A stretch of DNA of 64,000 bases from contig JAWPMR010000001.1 of the NCBI GenBank assembly GCA_033344815.1, positions 1,474,136-1,538,135 of the forward strand, in the 5' to 3' direction. Source of the DNA: Paracoccaceae bacterium. Lineage in GTDB: Bacteria > Pseudomonadota > Alphaproteobacteria > Rhodobacterales > Rhodobacteraceae. Shown here in pieces: positions 35,761-46,107 of the stretch (the first letter of the stretch is position 1; each line of letters opens with the position of its first letter). Below the pieces are notes generated by a model. It was given only the letters and a program-made list of their open reading frames with translations, made no database searches and was not told the DNA's origin. The position numbers and the translations under genes were made by a program.

Positions 35761-36456
35761 TCAGATCTGCGTCTGCATCCGGTAGCCGGGCGCAAAACTC
35801 ATCCGCACAAATGTGACGGAGCGTGCCTGCGCCCAGGTGCATCGCTCCGTCACGAAAATCGCCGCACCCGGCTCTGTTTGTAACATCTGTGCCGTGTCCG
35901 CCGTCGCCGCCTCAGCGCAGAACGTGATGTCCCCATGGGAAAACGGCGCATGACCCAGCAACCATTCATTGGCGCTGATCTGTGAAAAATCCTGCTCAGC
36001 GGCTTCTGGAACGGTTGTGAGGTTGATCCAGCGTTTCTCGGCGATAAACGGCGTATCATTTTGAAAATGAACCGCTTTCAGGTGTAACACATCATCATTC
36101 ATCAACATTAAAGCGCCCACCTCCGCGGGTACCGCAGATGTTTGCGACAACATCAATTGATGCGCATAGCTGTGGCCTGCGTCCTCAACTTGCTTGCGTA
36201 TCATCGGGATGTCCAATGTGGCCCGGCGCACCGGATGCAGCGCCACACGCGTGCCCGCCTTACGCCGCCGCTCCAACAGCCCGGAGTCCGACAAAGCGCG
36301 CAAGGCTCGGTTCACTGTGGCGCGCGCGCAGCCGAGTTCCTGCGCAATATCGACCTCATTGGGGATCATATCCCCCGGCCGCCAGACCCGCGCTTGCAAG
36401 CGGCGCAACATCTCATCCCGCACGGCCTGCCATGAATTGAAAGCGGCCTGCGTCAT
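35761..36456 (-). CDS. hutC: Histidine utilisation repressor HutC (GntR family)
   Basis: A GntR/HutC-type regulator of 231 residues. The N-terminal winged helix includes MIPNEVDIAQELGCARATVN and RALRALSDSGLLERRRKAGT. The C-terminal UTRA effector domain holds residues around VLHLKAVHFQNDTPFIAEKR and EWLLGHAPFSHG. HutC binds urocanate and releases its operator, so it should control the hut genes on both sides. It is the second gene of the minus arm: its start overlaps the hutF stop by 4 bases. The likely operator is the palindrome at 37838-37859. Confidence 0.93.
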   Translation of the reverse strand: MTQAAFNSWQAVRDEMLRRLQARVWRPGDMIPNEVDIAQELGCARATVNRALRALSDSGLLERRRKAGTRVALHPVRRATLDIPMIRKQVEDAGHSYAHQLMLSQTSAVPAEVGALMLMNDDVLHLKAVHFQNDTPFIAEKRWINLTTVPEAAEQDFSQISANEWLLGHAPFSHGDITFCAEAATADTAQMLQTEPGAAIFVTERCTWAQARSVTFVRMSFAPGYRMQTQI

Positions 36457-37817
36457 ATCACATCGCGCAGATGCGCCAGTGTTTCGATATAATCTGCACG
36501 GATCGTGTCATGACGAATATGTCGGCCGTCTTGTACCAAATGCCGCCCGGCGGACCAGACATCGCGGATCACACGGTGATCGCTGGCGAAAATGAAACTG
36601 TCCAGAATTGTGTCCTCCTCGCGCCCCACAAGATCGGCAGCCCCTGCATCCAGCGCCAGCATGTCCGCCCAGGCCCCCGGTTGCAGACCACTTGGTCCCC
36701 GCCCCGCCGCCTGCGCGCCTCCTGTTACCGCGGTCTCAAACAGAAACCGCCCGGTAGAGCGGTCGCGCGTCGCCAGAATGGCCCGGTTTTGATCGCGCAG
36801 GCGCTGAGAATATTCCAGAGTGCGCAGCTCCTCTATCAGTGAAATGCGAATGTTGCTGTCTGATCCCACGGCCATGGCACCTTGCCCTGCCATCCAGCCG
36901 GTTGCGTTGAAAATACCGTCGCCAAGGCTGCTTTCGGTGATCGGGCACAGGCCCGCAACCGCGCCGGTCCGGGCCAGCCCCGTCGTTTCGCTCCCCGTCA
37001 TCTGCGTGCAATGAATGAGACACCATTGCCCGTCCACATCTACGTTATCCAACATCCACTGTACGGGCCGCGCGCCCCAGGACGCCTCGACCTCTGTAAC
37101 TTCGCCTTGTTGCTCCGCCAGATGCATATGGACGGGTCCAGTCCCTGAAAGCGCTGCCACACGCGCCAAATCCTGCTTCGCCACCGCACGCAGCGAATGC
37201 GGTGCCGCGCCCATGATCGCGTCCTTGGGCAGAACCTTCATCCCCGCCCGCGCGTCTTCCCACAGCATCGCAAATCGATCCAGATCATTGCCGAACCGCA
37301 CTTGCCCCGGACCCAGCGCGCATTGATCACAACCGCCAAATTGATAGTGCACCGGTAACAGCGTCAGGCCGATGCCGCTTGTTTCCGCGGCTGCGATGAT
37401 CTGCGCGGACATCTCCGCAAGCGCATCATAGGGCGCACCGCCCGGTTGATGATGCAGGTAATGAAACTCCACCGACGCCCCGAACCCCGCCTCCAGCATT
37501 TCCATCTGCACAAAGGCCGTGATGGCGGCCACATCCTGCGGGCGCAGCTTATCGAGAAAGCGATACATCAACTGCCGCCATGTCCAGAAACTGTCGCAGG
37601 GATCAGGCCCGCGCCGTTCGGACAATCCGGCCATCGCGCGCTGAAACGCATGGCTGTGAGCATTCACCGGCGCGGGCAACAAGATATCGACGCGCGTTCC
37701 CTGCGCTGGTTGGCCCGGTTCGACACGCGAAATTCGCCCGCTCGCCGCCACCTCGATCAGCACGTCATCCTGCCAGCCTTCAGGTGTCAGGGCGGTCTTG
37801 GACCAGATCAAAGCCAC
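36453..37817 (-). CDS. hutF: Formimidoylglutamate deiminase HutF
   Basis: An amidohydrolase that deiminates N-formimino-L-glutamate to N-formyl-L-glutamate and ammonia, the fourth step of the five-step hut pathway. The 454-residue protein has metal-binding [13 protein letters not shown], later [12 protein letters not shown], the HAEQ-equivalent [10 protein letters not shown], and the late Asp in [13 protein letters not shown]. The start is GTG at 37817, with GGAG six bases upstream. HutF together with HutG shows that glutamate and formate are the end products, not the direct formamide route through HutE. Confidence 0.94.
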   Translation of the reverse strand: MALIWSKTALTPEGWQDDVLIEVAASGRISRVEPGQPAQGTRVDILLPAPVNAHSHAFQRAMAGLSERRGPDPCDSFWTWRQLMYRFLDKLRPQDVAAITAFVQMEMLEAGFGASVEFHYLHHQPGGAPYDALAEMSAQIIAAAETSGIGLTLLPVHYQFGGCDQCALGPGQVRFGNDLDRFAMLWEDARAGMKVLPKDAIMGAAPHSLRAVAKQDLARVAALSGTGPVHMHLAEQQGEVTEVEASWGARPVQWMLDNVDVDGQWCLIHCTQMTGSETTGLARTGAVAGLCPITESSLGDGIFNATGWMAGQGAMAVGSDSNIRISLIEELRTLEYSQRLRDQNRAILATRDRSTGRFLFETAVTGGAQAAGRGPSGLQPGAWADMLALDAGAADLVGREEDTILDSFIFASDHRVIRDVWSAGRHLVQDGRHIRHDTIRADYIETLAHLRDVI

Positions 37818-37830
37818 AGGCGTCTCCGTC

Positions 37831-37859
37831 TTGACAGTTATTATGTACGTACATAATAA
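37831..37859 (+). promoter_or_regulatory. Predicted hutI promoter
   Basis: TTGACA at 37831-37836 is a perfect -35 box. After a 17-base spacer comes TAATAA (37854-37859), matching TATAAT at 4 of 6 positions. The transcript would start about 27-30 bases ahead of hutI. The HutC-like palindrome covers the spacer and the -10 box. A weaker divergent promoter for hutF (TTGCGA, 16 bases, TATTAT on the minus strand) may exist in the same interval. Confidence 0.7.
37838..37859. promoter_or_regulatory. Probable HutC operator, 22-bp perfect palindrome
   Basis: Half-site TTATTATGTAC is followed directly by its exact reverse complement. The core TGTACGTACA resembles the TGTA-N-TACA arrangement described for HutC operators in Pseudomonas and related bacteria. 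It lies between the divergent hutF and hutI genes, inside the predicted hutI promoter, so HutC binding would block RNA polymerase. Assignment to HutC is by position and family knowledge; it was not tested. Confidence 0.8.
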
Positions 37860-37893
37860 TCAGGCCAGTTCATTTCGCAAGAGGATCCTGCGC

Positions 37894-39096
37894 ATGATTC
37901 TGTCCAATCTGACGCTGATGGCGATGACGGGCTCGGATCATCCGGTGCCTGATGCGGTGATTGCGATGCAAGACGGTCGCATCGCCTGGTGCGGTGCGCG
38001 CGCGGACCTTCCCGCAGAATACCACAATGATGACAACACGGATCTTCAAGGGCGGTTGGTCACGCCCGGCCTGATCGATTGTCATACCCATGTGGTCTAC
38101 GGCGGCAACCGCGCGGCGGAATTCGAACAGCGGTTGGAAGGGGCCAGTTACGCCGAAATCGCGCAGTCAGGCGGCGGCATCATGTCCACCGTCACGGCCA
38201 CACGCGCCACATCCGAGGAGGCTCTGATCGCGCAGGCCCTACCGCGCGTGGATGCGATGATCGCTGAAGGCGTCACCACGCTTGAAATCAAATCAGGCTA
38301 TGGTTTGGATCTGGATACTGAATTGCGGATGCTGCGCGCCGCCCGTGCCCTTGCCGGGCAGCGCCCCATCCATGTGCACACCAGTTTTCTCGGGGCGCAC
38401 GCCCTGCCGCCGGACTATCACGCGCGCCCGGATGACTATATCGACACGGTCTGCATCCCCGCCCTTCAGGCCGCCCATAAAGAGGGTCTCGTGGACGCGG
38501 TGGATGGGTTTTGCGAGCATATCGCCTTTGATACGGTTCAGATCGCGCGCGTTTATGACGCCGCACAAGCGCTTGGTTTACCGATAAAATTACACGCCGA
38601 ACAATTGTCACATCAGGGCGGTACGGCACTGGCGGCAGCGCGCGGCGCCTTGTCGGCCGATCATCTGGAATACGCCACTGAAAAAGACGCCAAGGCGATG
38701 GCCGGTGCGGGCATGGTTGCCGTGATCCTGCCCGGCGCTTTCTATACACTGCGCGAAACGCAAATCCCCCCGATCAAAGCCTTTCGCGCGGCGGGCGTGC
38801 CCATGGCGCTCAGCACCGATTGCAATCCCGGCTCCTCGCCAATGACTTCCTTGCTCTTGGCAATGAATATGGGCTGTACCCTATTTGGGATGACGCCCAG
38901 CGAAGCCCTGGCTGGTGTGACCCGCAATGCGGCACAGGCGTTGGGTCTTGGGGATGTTGGACAGATCGCCCAGGGCCTGCGCGCCGATCTGGCTGTCTGG
39001 GACGTGGCGCATCCAGCGGAATTATCCTACCGAATTGGATTCAATCCACTTTATGCCCGCATCTTTGGCGGCCAAATCGCCACGATGCGCCCATGA
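37894..39096 (+). CDS. hutI: Imidazolonepropionase HutI
   Basis: Hydrolyses 4-imidazolone-5-propanoate to formiminoglutamate, the third hut step. The 400-residue amidohydrolase shows [19 protein letters not shown], the hut-specific [33 protein letters not shown] with the metal His, and [12 protein letters not shown]. The start at 37894 has AGAGGA upstream; the longer frame to 37798 would read through the promoter and operator and was rejected. Its stop overlaps the hutH ATG by 4 bases. Confidence 0.95.
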   Translation: MILSNLTLMAMTGSDHPVPDAVIAMQDGRIAWCGARADLPAEYHNDDNTDLQGRLVTPGLIDCHTHVVYGGNRAAEFEQRLEGASYAEIAQSGGGIMSTVTATRATSEEALIAQALPRVDAMIAEGVTTLEIKSGYGLDLDTELRMLRAARALAGQRPIHVHTSFLGAHALPPDYHARPDDYIDTVCIPALQAAHKEGLVDAVDGFCEHIAFDTVQIARVYDAAQALGLPIKLHAEQLSHQGGTALAAARGALSADHLEYATEKDAKAMAGAGMVAVILPGAFYTLRETQIPPIKAFRAAGVPMALSTDCNPGSSPMTSLLLAMNMGCTLFGMTPSEALAGVTRNAAQALGLGDVGQIAQGLRADLAVWDVAHPAELSYRIGFNPLYARIFGGQIATMRP

Positions 39097-40655
39097 CACA
39101 TGTTCTGGCTCCCGGCGCGGCAACCCTCGCCGATTTGTATGACATCTGGACCAGCGATGACGCCGTGGTTTTGCATGATACCGCCCGCGCGCGTATCGAA
39201 GCCGCTGCCGCCCTCGTGGAAACCGCCGCGCGTGGGGAGGCCGCCGTCTATGGCGTCAACACCGGTTTTGGCAAACTCGCTAGCATCAAGATCGCCACAG
39301 AAGATACTGAAAAGCTTCAACGTAACCTTGTTTTGTCCCATTGCTGTGGCGTCGGCGAACCACTGGAGGCCAACACGACGCGGTTGATGATGGCGTTGAA
39401 ACTGCTGTCCTTGGGGCGCGGGGCATCGGGCGTGCGCTGGTCCACCGTGACGCATATTCAGGACCTTTTGGCGTGCGGCGTTATGCCCGTTGTCCCGGTG
39501 CAGGGGTCGGTCGGGGCCTCGGGCGATCTTGCCCCTCTCGCCCATATGGCCGCCGTGCTGATTGGCGAAGGCGAAGCCGTTTTTGAGGGCGCGCGCCTGC
39601 CCGGGCGCGAAGCCTTGCGCGCCGCAGGTTTGTCGCCAATCACGCTGGGCCCCAAAGAGGGGTTGGCCTTGATCAACGGCACGCAATTCTCCACCGCCTG
39701 TGCGCTGGTGGGTTTCTTTGAGGCCTGGGACAACGCCCGCGCTTGTGTCGTCACGGCAGCACTCTCCACGGATGCCATTATGGGCTCCACCGCGCCGCTG
39801 GCACCCGAAATACATACCCTGCGCGGCCATCCCGGCCAGATCGACGCGGCCCGCGCGCAACGCAGCCTGATGGCAGGTTCCGAAATCCGCGACAGCCACC
39901 GCGACGGGGACACCCGTGTGCAGGACCCCTATTGCATCCGCTGCCAGCCGCAAGTCTCAGGCGCGGCGATGGACCTGTTGCGCGCAGCCGGCGAAACCTT
40001 GCAGACCGAGGCCAATGCCGTCACCGACAATCCGCTTGTGTTGGTCGATCCCGATCATCCAACGGGCGGGCAAATCGTTTCGGGTGGAAACTTTCACGCA
40101 GAGCCCGTGGGATTTGCCGCCGATCAGATCGCCGTGGCACTGGCCGAAATCGGGGCGATTGCGCAAAGACGGGTGGCCTTGATGGTCGATCCGACGCTCA
40201 GCTTTGATCTGCCGCCGTTTCTGACACCGGATCCGGGGTTGAATTCCGGCCTGATGATTGCCGAAGTCACCACTGCCGCTCTGATGAGCGAAAACAAACA
40301 CCTCGCGAACCCCTGCACCACCGACAGCACGCCCACCTCTGCCAACCAGGAGGACCACGTCAGCATGGCGGCCCATGCCGCGCGCCGGCTGCGCAAAATG
40401 AACGCAAATCTGAATGTCATCCTCGGGGTCGAAGCGATCTGCGCCGCGCAGGGCATTGAATACCGCGCGCCCCTGCGCACAAGCCCGGCCCTGCAGCGCG
40501 TGATCGCCCGCTTGCGCGCCAAACTGCCCCCGCTTGGACAGGATCGATACCTTGCAGGGGATATCGAGGCCGCCGCGCGTATGGTATCTGACGGCACATT
40601 GGCGCAGGACCTTGACCTGCCCGGCCTTACAAAGGAATCGCCTGATGCCCGTTGA
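39093..40655 (+). CDS. hutH: Histidine ammonia-lyase HutH
   Basis: Eliminates ammonia from histidine to give trans-urocanate, the first hut step. The 520-residue protein carries the self-made MIO prosthetic group at A142-S143-G144 ([13 protein letters not shown]). It also shows [10 protein letters not shown] and, near the C-terminus, [20 protein letters not shown], the conserved Asn/Gln segment of this family. The frame is open upstream to 38820, but the ATG overlapping the hutI stop is the obvious start. The gene overlaps hutG by 11 bases. Confidence 0.97.
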   Translation: MTHVLAPGAATLADLYDIWTSDDAVVLHDTARARIEAAAALVETAARGEAAVYGVNTGFGKLASIKIATEDTEKLQRNLVLSHCCGVGEPLEANTTRLMMALKLLSLGRGASGVRWSTVTHIQDLLACGVMPVVPVQGSVGASGDLAPLAHMAAVLIGEGEAVFEGARLPGREALRAAGLSPITLGPKEGLALINGTQFSTACALVGFFEAWDNARACVVTAALSTDAIMGSTAPLAPEIHTLRGHPGQIDAARAQRSLMAGSEIRDSHRDGDTRVQDPYCIRCQPQVSGAAMDLLRAAGETLQTEANAVTDNPLVLVDPDHPTGGQIVSGGNFHAEPVGFAADQIAVALAEIGAIAQRRVALMVDPTLSFDLPPFLTPDPGLNSGLMIAEVTTAALMSENKHLANPCTTDSTPTSANQEDHVSMAAHAARRLRKMNANLNVILGVEAICAAQGIEYRAPLRTSPALQRVIARLRAKLPPLGQDRYLAGDIEAAARMVSDGTLAQDLDLPGLTKESPDAR

Positions 40656-41427
40656 CGTCATTGCCGGATCAAGCCCGCTGATCCTCGCCTTTCCCCATGT
40701 GGACACCGAAATACCGCAGCCGATCCTGCAACGTCTGAACGATACAGGGCGTCGGCTGATGGACACCGACTGGCACGTCGACCGGCTCTACCGCGATCTG
40801 GTGCAGGATGTGACGACCGTGCGCGCCAACTTCCACCGCTATGTCTGCGATGCAAACCGCGATCCCTCCGGGCAGAGCCTCTACCCCGGTAAGTTCACCA
40901 CCGGGCTGGTGCCGCTGACAAACTTTGAGGGCGCGCCGATCTGGGATGCACCGCCCAGCAAACATGAAATGGCCACCTGGCGCTCCGCCTTCCATGCCCC
41001 CTATCACGCCTCCCTGTCTGCGCAGATCGCGCGTCTGCGCTCCAAACACGGCTTTGCCATCCTGTTTGACTGTCATTCGATCCGCTCGCAGATTCCAAAC
41101 CTGTTTGACGGCGTGCTGCCCGATCTCAATCTTGGCACGAATCTAGGCGCCGCCTGCGATCACAAAATAACCGCCCACCTCACCAATCTTTGCAAACAGG
41201 CGACCCCCTACAGCAGCGTTGTGAACGGTCGCTTCAAGGGGGGCTGGACCACCCGTAACCATGGCCGTCCCAAATCCGGCGTGCATGCGCTTCAGATGGA
41301 ACTGGCGCAATCGACCTACCTCGTCGCTGAGAAAGATCCTTGGCTCTATGATGAGGCCAAGGCGGAGCCGTTGCGCGCCGTCCTGCGCGACATCCTTGAA
41401 TACCTGCAAAACTGGAGACCCGCATGA
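40645..41427 (+). CDS. hutG: N-formylglutamate deformylase HutG
   Basis: Hydrolyses N-formylglutamate to glutamate and formate, the last step. The 260-residue protein is of the FGase (DUF1045-unrelated, amidohydrolase-like) type: [50 protein letters not shown] and the C-terminal [14 protein letters not shown]. Its ATG at 40645 lies within the last codons of hutH, preceded by AAAGGAA. It is the expected partner of HutF: without it, formylglutamate would accumulate. Confidence 0.93.
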   Translation: MPVDVIAGSSPLILAFPHVDTEIPQPILQRLNDTGRRLMDTDWHVDRLYRDLVQDVTTVRANFHRYVCDANRDPSGQSLYPGKFTTGLVPLTNFEGAPIWDAPPSKHEMATWRSAFHAPYHASLSAQIARLRSKHGFAILFDCHSIRSQIPNLFDGVLPDLNLGTNLGAACDHKITAHLTNLCKQATPYSSVVNGRFKGGWTTRNHGRPKSGVHALQMELAQSTYLVAEKDPWLYDEAKAEPLRAVLRDILEYLQNWRPA

Positions 41428-43088
41428 GTGATCCGCGCAAAAACACCCGTGATGTTTATCCGGCCACAGGCCCCGAGATCACCGCCAAAAGCTGGCTCAC
41501 CGAGGCGCCGATGCGCATGCTGATGAACAACCTGCACCCGGATGTGGCTGAAAACCCGCATGAGCTGGTGGTGTACGGCGGGATCGGACGCGCGGCGCGC
41601 ACATGGGATGATTTCGACCACATCGTGGCCAGTCTGAAAACCCTCGAGGACGATCAGACGCTTCTGGTACAATCGGGCAAGCCTGTGGGCGTGTTCCAAA
41701 CCCACAAGGATGCCCCGCGCGTGCTGATCGCCAATTCAAATCTGGTGCCGCATTGGGCCAATTGGGATCATTTCAACACGCTCGATAAAAAGGGGCTGGC
41801 CATGTATGGTCAGATGACCGCCGGGTCATGGATCTACATTGGGTCACAAGGCATTGTGCAGGGCACCTATGAAACCTTCATGGAGGCCGGGCGGCAGCAT
41901 TATGACGGCGATCTCACGGGGCGCTGGATCTTGACCGGGGGCCTCGGGGGCATGGGCGGCGCGCAACCTTTGGCGGCGGTCATGGCGGGGGCGTGCTGTC
42001 TGGCGGTGGAATGCAATGTCGAGAGCATAGATTTTCGCCTGCGCACCAGATATTTGGACGAGAAAGCTGAGACTCTGGATGAGGCCCTCTCGCTCATCGA
42101 AAAATGGACCGCTGCCGGTCAGGCGAAATCCGTGGGGCTGCTCGGCAATGCCGCTGATGTGTTTCCGGAACTGGTGCGCCGCGGCATCCGTCCTGACATC
42201 GTGACCGATCAGACCAGCGCGCATGACCCGATCAACGGTTACCTGCCACAGGGCTGGAGCATGGGGGAATGGAAAGCCAAGCGGGAAAGCGACCCCAAGG
42301 CGGTCGAAAAGGCGGCGCGCGCCTCTATGAAAATCCATGTTGCGGCGATGGTGGATTTCTGGAACGCGGGGGTCCCGACGCTGGATTACGGCAACAACAT
42401 CCGACAAGTCGCGCTTGAAGAGGGTTTGGAAAACGCCTTTGCCTTTCCCGGTTTCGTACCTGCCTATATTCGCCCGCTGTTTTGCCGGGGCATCGGGCCG
42501 TTTCGCTGGTGTGCGCTTTCCGGTGATCCGGAGGATATTTACAAAACCGATCGCAAGGTCAAGGAGTTGGTCGATGATCCTCACCTGCACAACTGGCTTG
42601 ATATGGCGCGCGAACGCATCAGCTTTCAGGGCCTGCCCGCGCGCATTTGCTGGGTCGGTCTGGGCGTGCGCGACAAACTCGGTCTTGCGTTCAACGAGAT
42701 GGTACGTAAGGGCGAACTTTCCGCCCCGATTGTGATCGGGCGTGATCATCTGGATTCAGGCTCTGTCGCCTCGCCTAACCGCGAAACGGAAGCCATGCGC
42801 GATGGCTCGGATGCGGTAAGCGACTGGCCGTTGCTAAATGCACTGCTGAACACGGCAAGTGGCGCGACCTGGGTCTCGCTGCATCACGGGGGTGGTGTCG
42901 GCATGGGGTTCAGCCAGCATTCCGGCATGGTGATCTGTTGTGACGGGACTGCAGATGCCGACCGGCGCATCGCCCGCGTGCTTTGGAACGATCCGGCCAC
43001 AGGGGTGATGCGTCATGCTGATGCGGGGTATGAAGAGGCGATGCATTGCGCGCGCGACAACAAATTGGCCCTTCCTGCGATACTTTAG
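41424..43088 (+). CDS. hutU: Urocanate hydratase HutU
   Basis: An NAD+-containing hydratase that turns urocanate into imidazolonepropionate, the second hut step. The 554-residue protein shows the catalytic/NAD-binding blocks [85 protein letters not shown] and [18 protein letters not shown]. Length is normal. It overlaps hutG by 4 bases and ends the plus arm of the locus. Its TAG abuts the TAG of the convergent TPR gene with no base between them. Confidence 0.97.
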   Translation: MSDPRKNTRDVYPATGPEITAKSWLTEAPMRMLMNNLHPDVAENPHELVVYGGIGRAARTWDDFDHIVASLKTLEDDQTLLVQSGKPVGVFQTHKDAPRVLIANSNLVPHWANWDHFNTLDKKGLAMYGQMTAGSWIYIGSQGIVQGTYETFMEAGRQHYDGDLTGRWILTGGLGGMGGAQPLAAVMAGACCLAVECNVESIDFRLRTRYLDEKAETLDEALSLIEKWTAAGQAKSVGLLGNAADVFPELVRRGIRPDIVTDQTSAHDPINGYLPQGWSMGEWKAKRESDPKAVEKAARASMKIHVAAMVDFWNAGVPTLDYGNNIRQVALEEGLENAFAFPGFVPAYIRPLFCRGIGPFRWCALSGDPEDIYKTDRKVKELVDDPHLHNWLDMARERISFQGLPARICWVGLGVRDKLGLAFNEMVRKGELSAPIVIGRDHLDSGSVASPNRETEAMRDGSDAVSDWPLLNALLNTASGATWVSLHHGGGVGMGFSQHSGMVICCDGTADADRRIARVLWNDPATGVMRHADAGYEEAMHCARDNKLALPAIL

Positions 43089-44357
43089 CTATGAGGCGTA
43101 AGTATCTGCAATCAAAGGACGCCTGAGCGCAGCCAAATGCCCTGCCTCCTCGGTTGATCCTTGCCGCATCAGGCAGGCCAACAGGCTGTGTTCGACCAGA
43201 TCACGTTGCGCGCGGCTGCCGCCAATCCGCGCGGTATCGGCCATTGCAGCACGCAAATGTCTCGACGCCGCGGCCCAATCCGCCTGCGCCATATCCTGAA
43301 AGCCCAAGGCAATATTCGGCACAAGATCCGCCGCAGGCCCGGCGGGATCGGAAATGATGCGCGCCAACGCAGCACCATCCCCAGCCATCGCATGGGCGAC
43401 CGCCGCATGCATATCAATAAATGCATTACCCGTGCGCGGGAAAGCCTTTGCGGCAAATTCGCTGATCGCCGCCCAGCGCGCGACGGGCACCTCCACCCCT
43501 GCCAGTTCCGCCCGGTGCAGCAAGGAGGCAGTATCCACCAGCACGCTCAGCGGCGCGCCCCCAATGGCCGCCTCAGGTGTCACCGCATCATCCAGCAGTG
43601 CCCACATGCCGTCCACATCCCCGGTCTGCAAACTCCACAGCGCCTGATGCCAACTGAGGTGCCCATGCATCACCCCTGCCTTGTCATACCCCTTCAGCCA
43701 ATCCTTTAAAAAACCGATGCCATTTTTGACATCGCCTTCTTCATAAGACACATGAGAGCGCACATGCGCCCCATGGGCATTGTCCGGTTTGATCGCCAGG
43801 GCGGCATCAATCATCTCACCCGCCTGCGCCAATTGCCCGGTCTCGCAAAGCGCAAAGGCGTATTGGCTCATCAGCCACCAGTCCTGCCCGTAATGCGGCA
43901 TCAGGCGGGACAGAAAGGCCAGCATCTGCGCCTCGCGGCCGGGCTGTCCGGAGAATCCGATCAACCCGTAAATGGATGAACTGGTCTGGGCCACAATTGC
44001 GTCGCGCGGGTATTGATCCGTATGGGCGTAAACCGCCTGCAAGGCGTCGGCCCCCTTGCCCTTCAACATCAGCGATACCGTATGGATCTGCGATGCTTCG
44101 CGCGCAGTGACGTCTTTGGCGAGGCCTTCAGCCTGTGCAATGGCCTGCCGTGCGCCCGCCGTATCGCCGACTGTCTGACGCGCCCTTGCAAGACCCACAT
44201 GGGCGGCGGCAAAATGCGGGTCCGCCTCAATCGCCGCGAGGAATCCTTTGTCCATCTGTGGCTGTCCCGCCAACAATCGATCCATCGATTGATGAAAATG
44301 ATCCGCCGCCCGCTCAGAAGAAGTGGTCAGCACATTGTCGTAGCGGTCTTTGATCAT
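43089..44357 (-). CDS. TPR protein (TTC38-like)
   Basis: A 422-residue tetratricopeptide-type helical protein. Repeats can be seen at AAAHVGLARARQTVGDTAGA, QYAFALCETGQLAQAGEMID, and the pattern HGAHVRSHVSYEEGDVKNGI then HLSWHQALWSLQTGDVDGMW, which matches the TTC38 family rather than classical TPRs. No signal peptide is seen. The start at 44357 has GGGGGAA upstream. Function unknown. It lies 60 bases downstream of the MATE gene on the same strand, so the two may be cotranscribed, and it is convergent with hutU. Confidence 0.8.
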   Translation of the reverse strand: MIKDRYDNVLTTSSERAADHFHQSMDRLLAGQPQMDKGFLAAIEADPHFAAAHVGLARARQTVGDTAGARQAIAQAEGLAKDVTAREASQIHTVSLMLKGKGADALQAVYAHTDQYPRDAIVAQTSSSIYGLIGFSGQPGREAQMLAFLSRLMPHYGQDWWLMSQYAFALCETGQLAQAGEMIDAALAIKPDNAHGAHVRSHVSYEEGDVKNGIGFLKDWLKGYDKAGVMHGHLSWHQALWSLQTGDVDGMWALLDDAVTPEAAIGGAPLSVLVDTASLLHRAELAGVEVPVARWAAISEFAAKAFPRTGNAFIDMHAAVAHAMAGDGAALARIISDPAGPAADLVPNIALGFQDMAQADWAAASRHLRAAMADTARIGGSRAQRDLVEHSLLACLMRQGSTEEAGHLAALRRPLIADTYAS

Positions 44358-44416
44358 GGTATTCCCCCGGCGCCCGGACAAAGGCTAGGTCAGGTCGGGC
44401 AGAGACGCAAGCAAGC

Positions 44417-45781
44417 TCAAACCACGCGGGTTTTGAGCGCGCGCAGCATGACACTCCAGAACCGTATGGACAACAACAGGGCGGCGAGACCGAGACCCAC
44501 AACAAGACCCAGCCAGACACCGATTGCGCCAAACCCCAGAACGAAGCCCAAAAGGTAAGAGCATGGAATTCCAATCACCCAATAGCTCAGCCCGGCGCAG
44601 ATCATCGGGATCCGCGTGTCCTGAATGCCGCGCAAAAGCCCCAGTGCGATGACCTGCGCCCCGTCGACCAGTTGAAACAGGGCCGCCATGGCCAGCAATC
44701 CCACACCGATGGTCAGAATCGCCTCTCTCTGCGGCTCCTCTTTTTGCATGAAAAGAGAGATCAAAGCCTCTGGCATCAATAGGAAAATCACAACCGTTAT
44801 GCCTGCGACCACGAGAGATGTGATCGTGACCACGAGAGCGCCCTTTTCCATGTGGCCCGGGTCGTGCCGCCCGTAGGCATTGCCCGCGCGGATGGTGGCG
44901 ACATTGCTCAGCCCCATGTGGATCATGAAGGTGATTGAGGCCAGTTGCAGGGCGACGCCATGTGCGGCCAGCGTCACCGTGCCCAGCCAGCCCATCATCA
45001 TGGCAGAGGCCGCAAACAGCCCGACTTCGCTGAGACCGGTCAATCCGATAGGCCAACCAAGACGAAACACCCGCGCCAGCATTTTCCAGTCCGCCCGCCA
45101 GAGCCGCTGAAACAACAGATGCTCGGGCAAGCTGGCGCGCGCGTAGATCACGATACCGATCAGAGCAATGACCTGCGTAGTGACGGAGGCAATCGCAGCC
45201 CCGGCGATCCCCAGTTCCGGCGCGCCCCAATTGCCAAAGATCAGCGCGTAGTTGACGATGGCATTCACCACCGCGCTCAACACCGTGATCCACAACACAA
45301 CCTGCGTGCGCTCCAGAGCGGCGAGATAAGACTTCAGCACCATGACCAGCAGCGCGGGCAGGATGCCAAACCCGGCGATGCTCAGATAGACGCCGGCATC
45401 CGCAGCCAGCCGCTCTCCCTGCCCCAAGGCCCGTAACAAGGGATCAGACCACAGCATGGCCGGCAGGGCCAGCAGCGCAAATCCAAGGCTCAGCCAAAGC
45501 CCCATTCGCGTTGCGCGACGCAGGCCAATCTCGTCCCCTTCCGCGTCAAAAGAGGCCACCATGGGCATCACCGCCCAGGCAAACCCGGAGCCAAAGATGA
45601 ACAACACAAAGAAAAACGTCGATCCCAGCGTTACCGCCGCCAGCGCCTCGACCCCGTACCAGCCCAGCATCACCGTATCGGTCACGCCGATCGCCGTCTG
45701 CGCAAGATGCCCACCGATCAGCGGCAGGCCCAGCCGCAGAATAGCGCGGCCGTGCTCGGGGTATGTCATGACTTTGACCAT
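44417..45781 (-). CDS. MATE family efflux transporter (NorM-like)
   Basis: A polytopic protein of 454 residues, about 12 helices, of the NorM subfamily of MATE exporters. The first half begins LGLPLIGGHLAQTAIGVTDTVMLGWYG, with AVMPMVASFDAEGDEIGLRR between helices 2 and 3; the second half starts FRLGWPIGLTGLSEVGLF. Predicted role: Na+-coupled drug or metabolite export across the inner membrane. GGGGGAGGT lies directly before the first ATG and 12 bases before a second (45769), so the start may be either. It is separate from the MATE gene at 5009. Confidence 0.9.
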   Translation of the reverse strand: MVKVMTYPEHGRAILRLGLPLIGGHLAQTAIGVTDTVMLGWYGVEALAAVTLGSTFFFVLFIFGSGFAWAVMPMVASFDAEGDEIGLRRATRMGLWLSLGFALLALPAMLWSDPLLRALGQGERLAADAGVYLSIAGFGILPALLVMVLKSYLAALERTQVVLWITVLSAVVNAIVNYALIFGNWGAPELGIAGAAIASVTTQVIALIGIVIYARASLPEHLLFQRLWRADWKMLARVFRLGWPIGLTGLSEVGLFAASAMMMGWLGTVTLAAHGVALQLASITFMIHMGLSNVATIRAGNAYGRHDPGHMEKGALVVTITSLVVAGITVVIFLLMPEALISLFMQKEEPQREAILTIGVGLLAMAALFQLVDGAQVIALGLLRGIQDTRIPMICAGLSYWVIGIPCSYLLGFVLGFGAIGVWLGLVVGLGLAALLLSIRFWSVMLRALKTRVV

Positions 45782-46107
45782 ACCTCCCCCTTACGCCCCG
45801 CGTCGCGCATGTGGAAGAGGTCGCATGAGCAGGTCATTGGAAAAACCACGTCAAGGCGCTGACGCCCCTGGTTCAGATTGCGCACCCCACAGATGTATAC
45901 ATCAGGGGCGCCCGCGACAAAGGCATGTCACATTTACACACGCCCTGACACTATCAGCTTGTTCCCTGACGCAGATATGTGACACCGAAGAGACGGAAAA
46001 ACACGCCTGACATGGAAATTTCATATCATAACTACTTGAATGCTCAAGAATACCTTGTCACTCTATACGTAGCAGTATGTACAGCGACCGCGCCGTGGAG
46101 CCCGAAG
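45782..46107. other. Intergenic region upstream of the secreted hydrolase
   Basis: About 325 bases between divergent genes. It must hold promoters for both. I see AT-rich DNA at 46015-46075 and no RNA gene, repeat or clear operator. An in-frame extension of the hydrolase through this region was rejected because it lacks a ribosome-binding site and precedes a signal peptide. Confidence 0.45.

Noticed and set aside
39051-39953. 300-codon minus-strand open frame inside hutH
   Set aside because: Antisense of a complete, motif-bearing HutH; no ribosome-binding site and no family resemblance.
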